NCBI GenBank assembly: GCA_026018925.1
Contig: JAKSZU010000006.1
Coordinates: 198,263,449-198,327,448 of the forward strand
Direction of reading: 5' to 3'
DNA length: 64,000 nucleotides
Source: Tupaia tana
Lineage: Eukaryota > Chordata > Mammalia > Scandentia > Tupaiidae
Below are positions 11,036 to 22,454 of the stretch, piece by piece. A model generated the notes under the pieces. It was given only the letters and a program-made list of their open reading frames with translations, ran no database searches and was not told where the DNA came from. The translations under genes and the position numbers were made by a program. How positions within the stretch are numbered: position 1 is the stretch's first letter; the number at the start of each line of letters is the position of its first letter.

Positions 11036-11132
11036 AGAAAGTGAGAAAGCAAGCCAAGGTCTGGGACTCAAACTGTGGTCAGACATGTGGGAGTGTCCAG
11101 TGCCTTACCCACCATGCCACCTGCTGGTCCCA
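10905..11132 (-). mobile_element. SINE family B copy with (GA)n
   Basis: Family B description. In sense it has a tRNA-like head (GGGACCAGCAGGTGGCATGG, then GTTAAGGTGCTGGACTCCC and GTTCGAGTCCTGGACC), GGCTTGCTTTCTCACTTTC, a TC run, then TCTGGTCAAATTAAAATAAA and an A-rich tail. This antisense copy has a 50-bp GA expansion at 10985-11035 and TSD-like GACTTGCTTT and GGCTTGCTTT at its ends. Confidence 0.75.
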
Positions 11133-11189
11133 TGGCTTGCTTTCTTTAATTAATATGTGGGACAGATTTTTATACCATTACATAGTTCT

Positions 11190-11474
11190 TTTTTAAAATT
11201 TATATTTTTTATTTATTTATTTTTGGAGAGGTTTTTGCTATAGGGCGCATGCGCTCGCCAGAAAGACAGAGAGAGACAGAGAAACAGAAAGTGAGAAATC
11301 ACTCCCTGGGGGGGTGGCCATGCAGCAATCCCTTCTCCTCCATTCTCCTCTCGGGATCTTGGGTACGCACGCACACATGCCTGGTGTGAGTTTAAGCCAC
11401 CGGATTCGGGACTCGAACTGCAGTAGACTACATGGGAGTCCAACAACATAGCCATTACGCCAACAGCTGGTCCC
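11190..11474 (-). mobile_element. SINE family A, full length
   Basis: Antisense copy with an AT-rich tail, TTTTTGCTATAGGGCGC and a head ending CAGCTGGTCCC. TSD: CATTACATAGTTCT on the left and CACTACATAGTTCT on the right. Confidence 0.85.
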
Positions 11475-11715
11475 ACCACTACATAGTTCTACTTTTTTTT
11501 TTTTTAATCCATAGAATATGCACACTGTAGTGCTTCTCCAGGTTGTTATTTAATAATCTTTAAGCTTATTTTCTTAATCTTTGCTCTTTATTACATATAG
11601 TGTTGGCAGAGAACATGCTTGTAGCCATGTGCAAACTTGTAAAAGTATTATTTGTAGGGGACTTGCAATGAAATTCCTAGGTTAATGAGTGCATGTATTG
11701 AATATTTTAATTGAT

Positions 11716-11892
11716 GGGTTGGCAAGTGGCATGGTGGTTAAGGGTGCTGGGTTCCCACATGACTGACCGCAGTTCGAGTCCTGGACCTGGCAGCTTGCTT
11801 TCTCACTTTCTCTCTCTCTCTCTGGTTAAATTGAAATAAACAAATGAATAAATAAATGAATAAAGTTAAATGAAAAAAATTTAAAAAAAAAA
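11716..11892 (+). mobile_element. SINE family B copy
   Basis: The plus-strand head GGTTGGCAAGTGGCATGGTGG leads to a CTCTGGTTAAATTGAAATAAA end. TSD ATTTTAATTGATG occurs at about 11704 and 11896. Confidence 0.85.
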
Positions 11893-12078
11893 GAAAATTT
11901 TAATTGATGTTGGGGAACTGACCTCAGAAAGGTTGCACCTGTTTTCATCCTAGCTGGTGTATATGAATGACTGTTTCGTAAGAAAAACAAATGGTGGCCA
12001 AGAGAAATAAAAACATGTTCACACTAAGATTTGTACATAGCAGCATTATTTACAGCAGCCATAAAATGGGAACAACTC

Positions 12079-12195
12079 GGGACCAGCAGTTAGTGTAATG
12101 GCTATGTCACTGGACTCCCATGTAGTCGACCGTGGTTCGAGTCCTGTACCCGGTGACTTAACTCAAGCTGGGTGCATATTCGCTCAAAAAAAAAA
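12079..12195 (+). mobile_element. Head-only SINE A derivative
   Basis: Only the tRNA-like head and about 25 bp more are present (GCTGGGTGCATATTCGCTC), followed directly by poly-A. A TSD AAATGGGAACAACTC flanks it (12064-12078 and about 12194-12208), so the short form itself was inserted and is not a later deletion. Confidence 0.8.
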
Positions 12196-12544
12196 AAATG
12201 GGAACAACTCCAGGGTTATCAACTGTTGGACAGACAGACAATATGTGGTATATGCATGCAATTAAATATGATCAGCAGTAAAATCTACAATGTAGAGGAA
12301 CTTTGAAAGCAGTATACTAAGCCTGTCACAAAACACCATGCATATTTACATGAAGTGTCCAGAACAGACAAATCCATAGAGACAGAAAATGGATTAGTGT
12401 TGTTTGGGGCTGGGGGTGGGATGGGGATTTAGGATGTGACTGCTCATAGGTACAGGGTTTCTTAGGGGGATGATGAAAATGTTCTAAAATTAGATTCTGG
12501 GGATGGTTGCACAATTGCATTTTAAAAACTATTGAGTCACACAT

Positions 12545-12797
12545 TTTTTTTTTTCTTTTGGAGAGGTTTTTTCTATAGGGCACGTGCGCTCGCCAGACAG
12601 ACAGAGACAGAAAGCGAGAAATCACCCCCCAGGGGGGATGGCCATGCCGCAATCCTTTCTCCTCCATTCTCCTCTTGGGATCTTGGGCACGCACGCACAT
12701 GCGCCCGGCGTGAGTTTAAGCCACCGGGTCTGGGACGCAAACCGCGGTCGACTACGTGGGAGTCCAGCGACATAGCCATTACGCTAACTGCTGGTCC
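12545..12797 (-). mobile_element. SINE family A, full length
   Basis: Antisense copy, CpG-rich. TSD GAGTCACACATTTT lies at about 12534 and 12799. Confidence 0.85.
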
Positions 12798-12860
12798 TGA
12801 GTCACACATTTTAAATAAATGATTTTTATGATAGTTGACCTTTATGTCAATAAAGCTATT

Positions 12861-14535
12861 TTAAAAAGTAAGTGGTGGTACAATGCATGGGATGGAATGG
12901 AAGGGATGAGGATGTGGCTGTTATCATGGGCTTGAGGGTCGGACAGGAACACAGTGGTATGGCCAGTGTGGCAAGGAATTTTACTGGGGAAGGTGTTTGT
13001 CTGTGCTGTGCTGAGCCTCATGAGTTGTTCAGGTGACCGATGGCAGCCAGATACAGGGGTGAAGGGTGGGTTTTTGTACCCCTAGCCACAATGAGACAAG
13101 AAGGTAATGCCAGACCCCAGTCAGGGTCAGAGTCGGGGTGAGTACACTGAATTACTGAGTCCTTGTTCTCGTTCAGTCCTCCGAATACACAGAAGACACT
13201 GTTCTCCTGGAAGGCAGTAATCGTTTCCTTTGCTGACCTAGAAATGCCTGCTGTGCTCTAGCATTTGGAAAAGAAAGGTCAGAAAGAGGAAACAGCTCAG
13301 CTGCTGAGTCAAGGAAAACAGAAGAAGACCTAGGGTCACAGACGAAGATGAAGCCCTCTTCCTTCGTTTGTGATTAAGAGTAAATAGTTCCAAATTCGGC
13401 AGTTTGGCCTTTTCTACATAGTGGAAGCGACTCTTCTTTTGGAACGTGTTTGCTAATAAATACCATGATAAGAATGTTTACAAGGATGTTATGATTTTAA
13501 GTGCCCTCTGAGTTGTGCTGATGGATAAAATTTAGCTCAAGAGAATGGGAGTTTATATGCAGTATGCACTGAATGTTTAAGGAAAATCAACACACCTTTG
13601 TGCCAAGCCCACTGTTTTCTCTTGCGATTGTGGCTTTTAGCACGCCCTTTATTTCTTTGCATTCCCTATCATTGTGGCTCTGTTGCATAGATTAAATCAA
13701 ACCGTAATAGCCATGCCTTTACTGACTTCTGGGTCTGCGGTTTTTAGCTTCACAAAGAACTGAGGTCTCCATGGTTCCGTGTCTTTGAAGGTGGATTTTT
13801 TAGGTGGCTACTGTTGACTTGCCAACAGTTTTCTTTAAAAGCCCAGGGTAACACATGTGTGGTTCAGGACTGACCTAATAGCAGAATTATTTTGGATTAG
13901 ACAGAAGTCCTTTCCTTTGTCACAGTATTGGATTCATTGCCTGGACGTCCCATGTTTTATCCCGTAAAAACTTCATTTAAGAATATACCATGGATATTGA
14001 ACAATCCGTCTTTGTGCTGGATTAGGATATAAACAGGGATCTCACCCATTCCTCAACTTTTCCAAGAAATAGATTATCCTCTGATTTTATTTTGAATTGC
14101 TAAAGAGCCTTTAACAATGAGAGAAAACGTGATGGATGGTTCAGAGTATGAGGGAGAGGACGGGGACAATTCTGGCATGCGTGCAACAAGTAGAATGAGA
14201 GCTGGTTGATATTTCTGTCCTCACTGCTATTCTTAGTCTCAGGTCTGTAGCTGCCACTAGGGAGTAGCTAGGCGTAGTTGTATTTTTCAGACTTAAGAGA
14301 TTTTGCTTTGTCTATATCAATGTCTAGGCCTTTGGGATAACTTCATTATGCTTCGTTGATTGTTGAAATGCAGCTCTTTTCTTATGGAATTTATTCTCAT
14401 TTAATAAATAGAGAATAAAATATTGACAGGTTAAACCAAAGGTAATTAAAATTACTCTTTATTTCTGGCTGTTAGCCGAATCTTAACCCCTAAATAGCCA
14501 CATAAGGTTTTTGGTTTTGGTTTGTTTCTCTTAAT
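12861..14535. other. 1.7 kb repeat-free block, no gene recognised
   Basis: No SINE, LINE or MIR is visible in this stretch, which is unusual for this window. No long frame or splice-bounded exon is supported. Several CpGs persist (for example near 13395-13440 and 13610-13730). Confidence 0.45.
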
Positions 14536-14551
14536 ACATTTAAAAAATAAT

Positions 14552-15408
14552 CAGTTGCTACCACCTAACCCCAGTCAGAATGATTAAAAAAATAAAAAGT
14601 GATAAGTACTGGAGGGGAGGTGGTGAAAAGGGAACACTCCTACACTCTTGGTGGGAATGTAAAATTGTCCGGCCACTGGGGAGAACAATATAGAGGTTCC
14701 TCAAAGACCATCACATAGAACTACCATATGATCCAGCAATTCCTATCTACCCGAAGGACAGGAGAACACTTAGTCAGAAAAGTGCTTGCACATCTATATT
14801 CATTGCAGCCTTATTCACGATTGCTAAGACATGGGACCAACCCAAATGTCCACAAACGGATGAACAGATTGAAAAGGTGTGGCACACATACTCCATGGAA
14901 TACTATTCAGCCATAAAAACAAAAAACAAAAAAAAAACAACAACAAAAAAACCCAAAAAACAAGGCCCTGGAATTTGATAGAAAGTGAACAAATATGAAA
15001 GATTTGTTGCTGAGTGAAGCAAGTCAGGCTATGAAGGAGAGATATTGTATCCACTTAAGTATACCTACTGTCTGCACTCTATGGCAGAGACAGAAAGACT
15101 GGAGGACATACAAGCATTACAGATTGTTATGGACACTAAAGCCAAAGAGGAAAGAGTGTGGGAGGGGAAGAGCATAGGAAAGGAAATTTGGGGGAAAAAA
15201 ATAGAGAGGTAAGACATTTGTGGGATACAGATAAAGTTTTTTTTTTTTTTTTAATCTGTTGATGAGAATATGTATAATATTCTCAACTGGGCTGGACTGA
15301 GGTGTATATCATGCTGGGTAAAGTCTCTCTACAGTTTAAGTGATCTATAGTGATTAAATGTATAAATAATAATTAAAGTTAATAAATAAAAAAAGAAATG
15401 TCCCACTT
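14552..15408 (+). mobile_element. 5'-truncated L1: ORF2 C-terminus plus 3' UTR
   Basis: The sense strand encodes the L1 ORF2p C-terminal signature, including LFTIAKTWDQPKCP and then KVWHTYSMEYYSAIK at 14810-14920, with frame breaks. A 3' UTR with the purine tract GTGTGGGAGGGGAAG and an A-rich tail follows. AATCAGTTG flanks both ends (14549-14557 and 15416-15424), so this is a truncated L1 insertion of about 0.85 kb. The reading frame is broken and cannot give functional protein. Confidence 0.85.
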
Positions 15409-15424
15409 TTAAAAAAAATCAGTT

Positions 15425-16366
15425 GGATGTATTATAATTCCTCTTTGTGTTCTTGTGTTATAATTCTGTAAGTAGCCATGAATTCACAGGAGGACTCAGG
15501 AATATAGAGCAAGCAAGGCATTTCTCCCTTTTACTGAGTTTGGGGCATAAACTTTCATCCTTTGCCAACCCCCTTAGAAACTGTGACTGTCAACTGTGCT
15601 GACTTGGTCTCTTGTCAGAGGAGCCAAAGCATTTTAATTATGCCTGAGCAACTATTATAGATAAGTGTAACAGGTAGTGCGTACCAATCTTCCTTTGCTG
15701 GTTTATGATATTGCATATACTCTGGTTCAGGTAAATATCAAAATTGTCATAAGCCAAGTTGTAGTCACTGATGAAGACTTTAATTCTCTCCAGTGTCTGA
15801 TACATGTTTCAATCCATAGAAAGCAAAAACCCTCCTGTTATTTTCTTTTTCTAAACCACAGATGAGAAAGCAGTAAGGTGGGAAGACTTCTCTGAGCTTA
15901 GTTATAACCAACTAGGAAAACAGTTTATTGAAGCCAAATTGATAAAACCTTGGGAGGGAGTATCATTGATAGTGTTACTCGATAATTGTAAAAGAAAGTG
16001 GGACATAACCAACATAGTAATGGTGACTATGAAAATTTGCAGAGAAAGCAACGGCATTTTTTAATGTTCAGAGACTTGAAAAGAAAAGATAGTACAAAAA
16101 AAGAGAAAGGGAAATAGAGAAATAAAGAGAAAAAAAGGAAAATTCTGACAACAAAAATCACAATTTTGAGGGGCATGAAGAGGAAAAAAGGAGGGGACGA
16201 TTTTTAGATAAACTTTTTGATGGGCTTAGCTATTGAGAGACTACATACAGAAGACTGAAAGACAAACACGTGGTCAAGGACAAATTCAGAACAGTGACAT
16301 TAACCAGTAAGAAAATAACTGCGGAGCTCAAGTTCAGACTGAGCTGAGGCTGGAGAGTATGCTAAA
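15425..16366. other. Unique sequence
   Basis: No gene or repeat supported. The A-rich stretch at 16080-16200 is purine-rich only. Confidence 0.45.
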
Positions 16367-16386
16367 GACAACAGAAAACAGTTCTT

Positions 16387-16650
16387 GGGAACTGGCAGTT
16401 AGCGTAATGGCTATGTCGCTGGACTCCCACGTAGTCGACCGTGGTTCGTGTCCAGGACCTGGTGGCTTAAAACTCATGCCGGGCGCGTGTGCATGCGTGC
16501 CCAAGATCCCGAGAGGAGAATGGAGGAGAAGGGATTGCGGCGTGGCCATCCCCCCTGGGGGTGATTTCTCGCTGTCTCTATGTCTCTGTCTGTCTGGCGA
16601 GCGCACGCGCCCTATTGCGAAAACCTCTCCCCAAAAAAAAAAAAAAAAAA
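16387..16650 (+). mobile_element. SINE family A, full length, very young
   Basis: Flanked by a near-perfect 20-bp TSD GACAACAGAAAACAGTTCTT (16367-16386 and 16651-16670). Boxes A and B, many CpGs and a pure 18-bp A tail are kept. Confidence 0.92.
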
Positions 16651-16904
16651 GACAACAGAAAACAGTTCTTTAAAGCTATGTTTCAAACAAGAAGAACAAG
16701 TAAAGGCTAAGTTCATTGGCTAAGTTCACTGCTTGGGACAGACGGAATAATGTTAACATATAACGAAAAGCAGACCTTTTCAACTATTTGGCTTCTCTCT
16801 TTCTCCATCAAAGAATGATCTTCAAACTGGAATGTGTAATAAAAACACAGTTATGAATAAATTGAAGCATGCAAGATAGGTGATGATAGTAATAATTACA
16901 ACTA

Positions 16905-17150
16905 TAATTTGTTGAGTTTCTACTCAGGACTGAGTGTTTAAAAAAAAAGAGATCGTTACTTTATTTTCTAGTACTTATGGTGGCTGTGCATGGTAGGTAT
17001 TACTATTATCAGCCTCATTTTGCAGATAAGGAAACAGAGGTTTAGGAAGATTTAATAACAAGCCTAAAGTTATACAACCAGTTAAGTGATGGGCTGGGAT
17101 TCAGATCCAGCTTTGATTAGCTTCAAAGTGTTGGGCTCTTTTTGACCATA
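16905..17150 (-). repeat. MIR SINE, nearly full length
   Basis: Antisense order: GTTGAGTTTCTACTCAGGACTG, CATTTTGCAGATAAGGAAAC, ACAACCAGTTAAGTGATGG and GGGATTCAGATCC. Confidence 0.75.
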
Positions 17151-17320
17151 CACCTTGCCTCCCAGCCCATCACCACCTGGTGTTTTAAACAGGATTGCAC
17201 CTTTCAGGTTATATTATAAGACACGTAAGCAAACACAAACCTAGTAGATGGTAGATGTTATTTAATGGTCACTGTGTGATCACTGCTGAGACAAGAGAAA
17301 TGACATAGCGGTGATACGAA

Positions 17321-17515
17321 CATGGCTCAGCTGCAGTGCTGCGGTTGGTAGGGACACGATGTCACAATGATGGAAGTCATGTGGGAAAACTCAGGCAGCC
17401 TGTGACCATGGCTTTCTGCAAAGCCGGGAGGATGATTTGGGCATGGGGACCCTATTGAGGGCGTTTGCCTCTCTTCTTCTCTCTCTGTCTCTCAGGAAAT
17501 AAATTTTAAAAAAAA
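17321..17515 (+). mobile_element. SINE family D copy (degraded)
   Basis: The order is ATGGCTCAGCTGCAG, a GC-rich body, a CTCTCTGTCTCTC run, then AGGAAATAAATTTTAAAA. Confidence 0.4.
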
Positions 17516-17529
17516 TTTTGTGTGTGTGT

Positions 17530-17709
17530 AAATAATTATTTTACTTTATTATTTATTTATTTATTTACTTAAATTTGACCAGAGAGATACAGAGTGGGAG
17601 AGAGAATGAGAAGGAAAGTGAGAAAGCAAGCCACTAGGTCTGGGACTTGAACCGCAGTTGGCCACGTGGGAGTCCAGTGCCCTTAACCACCATACTATCT
17701 ACTGGTCCC
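17530..17709 (-). mobile_element. SINE family B copy
   Basis: Antisense TTTATTTACTTAAATTTGACCAGAGAG end and head CACGTGGGAGTCCAGTGCCC. It is inserted near the tail of the family D copy; GGAAATAAA recurs on both sides. Confidence 0.8.
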
Positions 17710-17767
17710 GGAAATAAAGAAACTTTTAAAAAAGTGATTAAAAACCAATGACTGTCTTGACTTTTTT

Positions 17768-17999
17768 AAAAAAGTGTATTTGTTTCTTCCATGAGCAAGA
17801 GAGGGAAGGAAAGAGACAGAAAGCACCCTCCACAGGGTTTCGATGCCATGATCTGCCCCCAGCTTCAGCCAGCCCTGGATCTTGGGCACGTGAGTGCCTG
17901 ACAAACTCAAGGAGGCCTCTAGACACAAACCTAGAACCTTTCCAAGTGGGTCAGCTTCTCAGAGCATCATGTTTTACCACTGTGCCACTGTCTAGCCCC
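17768..17999 (-). mobile_element. SINE family C copy
   Basis: Antisense TTTCTTCCATGAGCAAGAGAG, GGGTTTCGATGCCATGATC, and end CCACTGTCTAGCCCC. CTTGACTTTTTT and CTTGATTTCTTT flank it. Confidence 0.65.
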
Positions 18000-18261
18000 T
18001 TGATTTCTTTTTTTGAAGATATACCTTGGACAATGTGGAGCAAAGAGCTTGTTTTTGATCCTTGGCACCTTTGAGATCACGTTAAGCAAATGACTTATGA
18101 AAAACTGTAGATGAAAGTCAGTTTTCTTAGAAGGCAGCATCAGCTCATGAAGCATGTGAAATTAAACTCTTCCTTTACTGCCTCCCTTTCACCCTGCCTC
18201 CCTTCCATCTCTCCTAGCTATTTAACTGGTACCCCTATCATTGAAGAAAAGATCCCATATG

Positions 18262-18757
18262 CCAGGGCTCCCCAGTCCCCAGGCCATTGACCAATACCAG
18301 GCTATATAGCAGGAGGAGAGTGGTAGGCAATTGAGTGAAGCTTCATCTGTATTTACAACTGCTCCCCATCACTCACATTACTGCCTGAGCTCTGTCTCCT
18401 GTCAGATCAGCAGCAGCATTATATTCTCATAGGAGCAGGAACCCTGTCATGAACTGTGCATTCAAGGGATCTAGACTGGCTGCTCCTTATGAGAATCTAA
18501 TGCCTGATCATCTGCGGCAGAGCTAAGGTGGTGATGCAGTGCTTGGGGGTTGGCTGCAAATACATATGGTGAGTTGTATAATTATTTCATTATAACAATG
18601 TAATAATAATATAAATAAAGTATACAATAAATGTGATGCTTTTGAATCATCCTGAAACCATATTCCCCCACCTCCCACCTCCCATACCTCTTGTCTATGG
18701 AAAATTCATCTTCCACAAAAGTGGTCCCTCATGCCAAAAATGTTGGGGACCACTGCC
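18262..18757 (+). mobile_element. MER1B-like hAT-Charlie DNA transposon with internal insertion
   Basis: Terminal inverted repeats CAGGGCTCCCCAGTCCC (left) and GTTGGGGACCACTG (right) and the internal CTTATGAGAATCTAATGCCTG match MER1B as I remember it. The element is non-autonomous, with no transposase. Flanks CCATATGC and CCATGTGG fit an 8-bp hAT duplication with two changes. It is longer than the roughly 340 bp I recall, with extra AT-rich sequence near 18550-18640. Confidence 0.75.
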
Positions 18758-18759
18758 AT

Positions 18760-20400
18760 GTGGCTTTTAAATAAGTTGAGTTAATTTGGGCTCAGTTATG
18801 TAGAGTTACACTTACTTAAATTACATTATACTGTTTGTTGATTTTAGACAGACACATTTTACTGAAATTTAAGTACTGTATTTGTGATATTCCTTTGGTC
18901 TATTGATAGAGCAACTCTATTGAAAAAGGAAGTGAAGTTTTTGTCTTGTTTTCAGTAGCTCCTTGTACTTTTTGCCTTCTTAAGTGCTAGTGAATAGTCT
19001 GTGTCAATATTCTCCAGGTTATATTCTGATGAGCCCTAAGACTGCTGGAAAAGTTAACAAGTGTCTTCTCATGGGAGCACAATTTAGGAAGTGCTGATCG
19101 AAATAACTTGTTCTTAAAATTTACTAGGGATATAAATTAATCAAGTTCATCTATAATTTAAGGAATTAGACTTTTTTAATCTTTCTCAAAATCTGGACTG
19201 GATTTGTTTGTCTTCCCTTTGATTTCTCAGTGTATTCCCCATCTTTATGCACGTATGTGAGTTTATTCAGTATCCAAGAATGTAATTCACCTTGGCCTGA
19301 TGCCTTGAACTGCTTTAAAGTAGTTAGGAACATTCTTCCGTATTTTGAGCTTTAATACCTTTTTATGCTTTACTTTTTGAGATTTGAGGAGGAATTAGGC
19401 ATGGTATGTCCAATAGCAAAGTTGCAAGTAGAGATTTTACATCAATATAATGAAGTACTTTCTAATGATTTAGAAGGTTCAAGAAGAGATTATACTATGT
19501 CTTTTAAAGCTATAAAGAAGAGATTCACACATTGTGATTATAGACATTTATGTTTCATGCATAGTCAAACAGAGGCTAGCCCTTAGATACTATCAAAATC
19601 TTGGAAATCAAATGCCATTCTGTTATGGTACCGTTATTATCCAAGAAAAGCAGGCACAATCACAAGTTCTAAAGAATAATTACAGCCCTGATTATTCAAA
19701 GGGGATGGATAGTTAGGTAATGGATTTATTTTGGGAACCCTTCAATTTACTACAGTGAATTTGTTTTTCTTTCATGGTTCAGGGTACAAGATGATTGTTT
19801 ATCACCACTACCTTCTCTTTTAATGGCACTATTCTAAGTGGTTTCCTTTTAGTTAATCTTCAAAAAAGGGAAATCAAGTTTTGAGAACCTGTGTGCATCT
19901 AACATGACTATGTGGAGATCAACAGTTTGTGAAAGCTTGATGTAAAATGAAATTAATCTTGCCCTATAGCAGACAGTTGTAAGCAATACTTGTGAGACTT
20001 TTTACCAAAAAACAAAAAACCAACCCAAACAAACAAACCAAAGAAACCTCTAGTCAATATTCACTTTTTCAAAACAATTAATTGTGTTTCCTTGAAAATA
20101 GTTCATTTCCACATAGTAATGAATAAAGTACCTCAAGCAATGAGATTAACAGGATTATACTTTATTGCTGAAATGAAACATTGTCAGGAGTTATAACTGG
20201 TATTCAGGACCAGACTTTGGGAGAATTCCATGGCAATGTTAGTGTTTGGAGAATGTGAGTGGGAATCATTGTATAATGTTTGGTGCACACTCAGTTTTTA
20301 CAAAGTGAACAAAAGACCAATAGAACATGACTGTTGTTGAATGAAATTGCATGAAGAGTGATGTTGGAATAGCCATAGTATTATCTTGCCTGATTTTAAG
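18760..20400. other. Unique sequence
   Basis: 1.6 kb without a recognised gene or repeat. Frames at 19365-19716 are AT-rich and not supported as coding. Confidence 0.4.
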
Positions 20401-20404
20401 AATT

Positions 20405-20612
20405 GTTGGGGGGCCACTGGACTCCCACAGGGCCAACCATGGTTCAAGTTCCAGACTTGGTGTCTTGTTTTCTCGCTTTCTCTCTCTCTCTTTCTCCCCC
20501 TCTGCCTCTCTCTTTTTCTTTCTGGTGAGCACATATGTCCCATAGCAAATAAAAAATAATGAAATGATAATAATAAAATAAAATAAAATAATAAATTATT
20601 TTTAAAAAAAGG
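20405..20612 (+). mobile_element. SINE B' copy, 5' truncated
   Basis: It starts within the head (CCACTGGACTCCCACAGGG), then a TC run, GGTGAGCACATATGTCCCATAGC and an AAAATAATAA tail. The A-type 3' end is present without the family A middle. Confidence 0.7.
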
Positions 20613-21279
20613 AATGTGGGACATGGATTATGATATAGACAGTTATAAAATCTGTTAAAAGATTTTGTCATGTTTTCCTATTTCTAAGTACTCGTAACAA
20701 TGATCATGTGTTGTAAAACTGTATTCATAGATCTGTTTTTCTAGTAGATTTTAACTCTTTGAAAGAAATTATGGACTATGTGTTAGTCATCGTACTATAC
20801 TTAGATCTGGACTGCCACATCCACATGCAGCCACACAGGCTGAGGTTCACAAGGCTGTGGATGGAACCATTTCATCATGATATCTTCTCTCTCTCCTATG
20901 CCTCAATTTTGCATGAGTCTTCCTAGCCAAGACCCTGTGGCTAGATCTACTGTTGAATGAACAAAGACAGGAATGAATGAGCAGGCGAACTATTTTTGCC
21001 ATGTGCTTGTAGTCCCTTCTGGAAGTGAACCTGACTAGTACAGACATTGGTATTCTTTGTGTATGTGGCAAATGTGCCATGTGGACACAACTAGGTGGTC
21101 CTTGTGATTTTTGCTACAGTCATTTGCTACAGTCATTCCTGTCATTTTTGAAATCTTTCCTGTTTTCTTATTCTAAGATACAGCAGTTGATATGTGTTTT
21201 TGTCTGTTTCTTTTTTTCTTCTTTCTTCTTCTTCTTTTTTTTTTGTTTGTTTTTGTTTCAATACATGTTACATTCTGTG
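20613..21279. other. Unique sequence
   Basis: No gene supported. A small tandem duplication GCTACAGTCATT occurs at 21111-21136. Confidence 0.4.
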
Positions 21280-21283
21280 CTGG

Positions 21284-21475
21284 TGGAGCCAGCAGGTGGC
21301 ATGGTGGTTAGGGCTCTGGACTCCTACATGGCCAACCATAGTTTGAATCTCAAACCTAGAGGCTTGATTTTCACTTTCTCTTTCTCTGTCTCTGGTGAGT
21401 GCATGTGCCCTATAACGAATTTAAAAATAGTAATAATAATAAATAACATTAAATATACAATTCTTTAAAAAATTC
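21284..21475 (+). mobile_element. SINE B' copy
   Basis: The head GAGCCAGCAGGTGGCATGG leads directly to a short TC run, then GGTGAGTGCATGTGCCCTATAACGAA and an AT-rich tail. It is the clearest example of the short body with the A-type end. The 147-codon frame crossing it mixes unique and SINE sequence and is not a gene. Confidence 0.75.
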
Positions 21476-21539
21476 CATAATGTTACTTTTACATATTTTT
21501 GTTATAAAGTCATATATAATCCTATAATCTATTGGTTTA

Positions 21540-21670
21540 AATTAAAATCTTATTTTACCAATGGAGAACCAAAGACATAGAGAGCTGTCTTGCTCATGAT
21601 CACCCAGAAATAATCCAAAAATGCCAGGATTCAACCCCAGGGTCCGCGATTTCAAATCTTGCATGACCTT
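21540..21670 (-). repeat. MIR SINE fragment
   Basis: ATTTTACCAATGGAGAACC, GATCACCCAGAAATAATCC and CCAGGATTCAACCCCAGGG match antisense MIR. Confidence 0.6.
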
Positions 21671-22029
21671 CATTATGTCTCTTTGGGTTGTACCTTATCT
21701 TGTTCTTTTATTTCTGCCTATAGTCCCTGTTCTGCTTCATGCGCTGTTTCCTCCTTGTGAAGTACAGATGGGGGTGGACCCTGACACACCACTTTTTAAG
21801 GGATACTAAAATTGTACTCATCTTACATAATGGACCATGCACTGTTCAGCACTTTATTTATCTGACCCTTTGGTTGAAAGAGGGCCATTTCTCACTTATC
21901 ATAATTTATCTTTAACTCTCTTGTTTCTTCTCAGAGTGGGCCTGAACACTATGGAAGAAGCCATCCATTTGCTGGGCCAACTATGCTGTTCTCCTTCCAC
22001 GTGCTTCACAGAGATAGCATTGAGGTTGA

Positions 22030-22148
22030 GATCAGAGGTCTGGAGTCAGAATGCCATGGCTCAAACCCTGACTTTTGTGACATTGAACAGGTTACTAATG
22101 TGTCTCAGTTTTCTCACTTAAACTGTTCTTATGAAGGCGAGAATAATA
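22030..22148 (+). repeat. MIR SINE fragment
   Basis: GGTCTGGAGTCAGAATGCC, GGCTCAAACCCTGAC, and CTCAGTTTTCTCACTTAAAC match sense MIR. Confidence 0.65.
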
Positions 22149-22149
22149 C

Positions 22150-22352
22150 TGGCCCAGCTGTGTCAGTATTATTCTGACAGTACCCAGGGTTTGGATCCTA
22201 GGTTTACCTGAACATAGCCGGTATGCCCGTGATCCTGGCTGGCTAGAAAGCTGAGAGAAGGATTGCTGTGTGGAAATACCCTGTCAGGGTTGCCCTCATA
22301 TTACCCACCCCATGAAAAGCAAGCAAGCAAAAAAAAAAAAAAAAAAAAAAAA
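22150..22352 (+). mobile_element. SINE family D copy
   Basis: Starts GGCCCAGCTGTG, contains GATCCTGGCTGGCTAGAAAG, and ends in a 22-bp A run at 22330-22352. Confidence 0.6.
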
Positions 22353-22454
22353 TCAGTACCAACATCATACAATTGTCGATTTAATCTGCATAATAATCTT
22401 AAAGAAACAATCCCATATTAAGATCTTCAATAAATGCTATTACATTGAATAAAG

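Larger units (their letters stand above)
11975..12860 (+). mobile_element. Old L1 (L1M-type) 3' end, twice interrupted
   Basis: Sense L1M 3' landmarks appear in order: AGCAGCATTATTTACAGCAGCC, TGTCCAGAACAGACAAATCC then ATAGAGACAGAAAATGG, GATGAAAATGTTCTAAAATTAG, and TGTCAATAAAGCTATTTTAAAA at the end. A short SINE A derivative (12079-12195) and a full SINE A (12545-12797) split it. 5' truncated; no coding potential remains. Confidence 0.8.

Noticed and set aside
21025-21468. 147-codon plus-strand frame, the second longest in the window
   Set aside because: It runs from unique DNA through a poly-T-rich stretch into a SINE B' and has no conserved domain or splice support.
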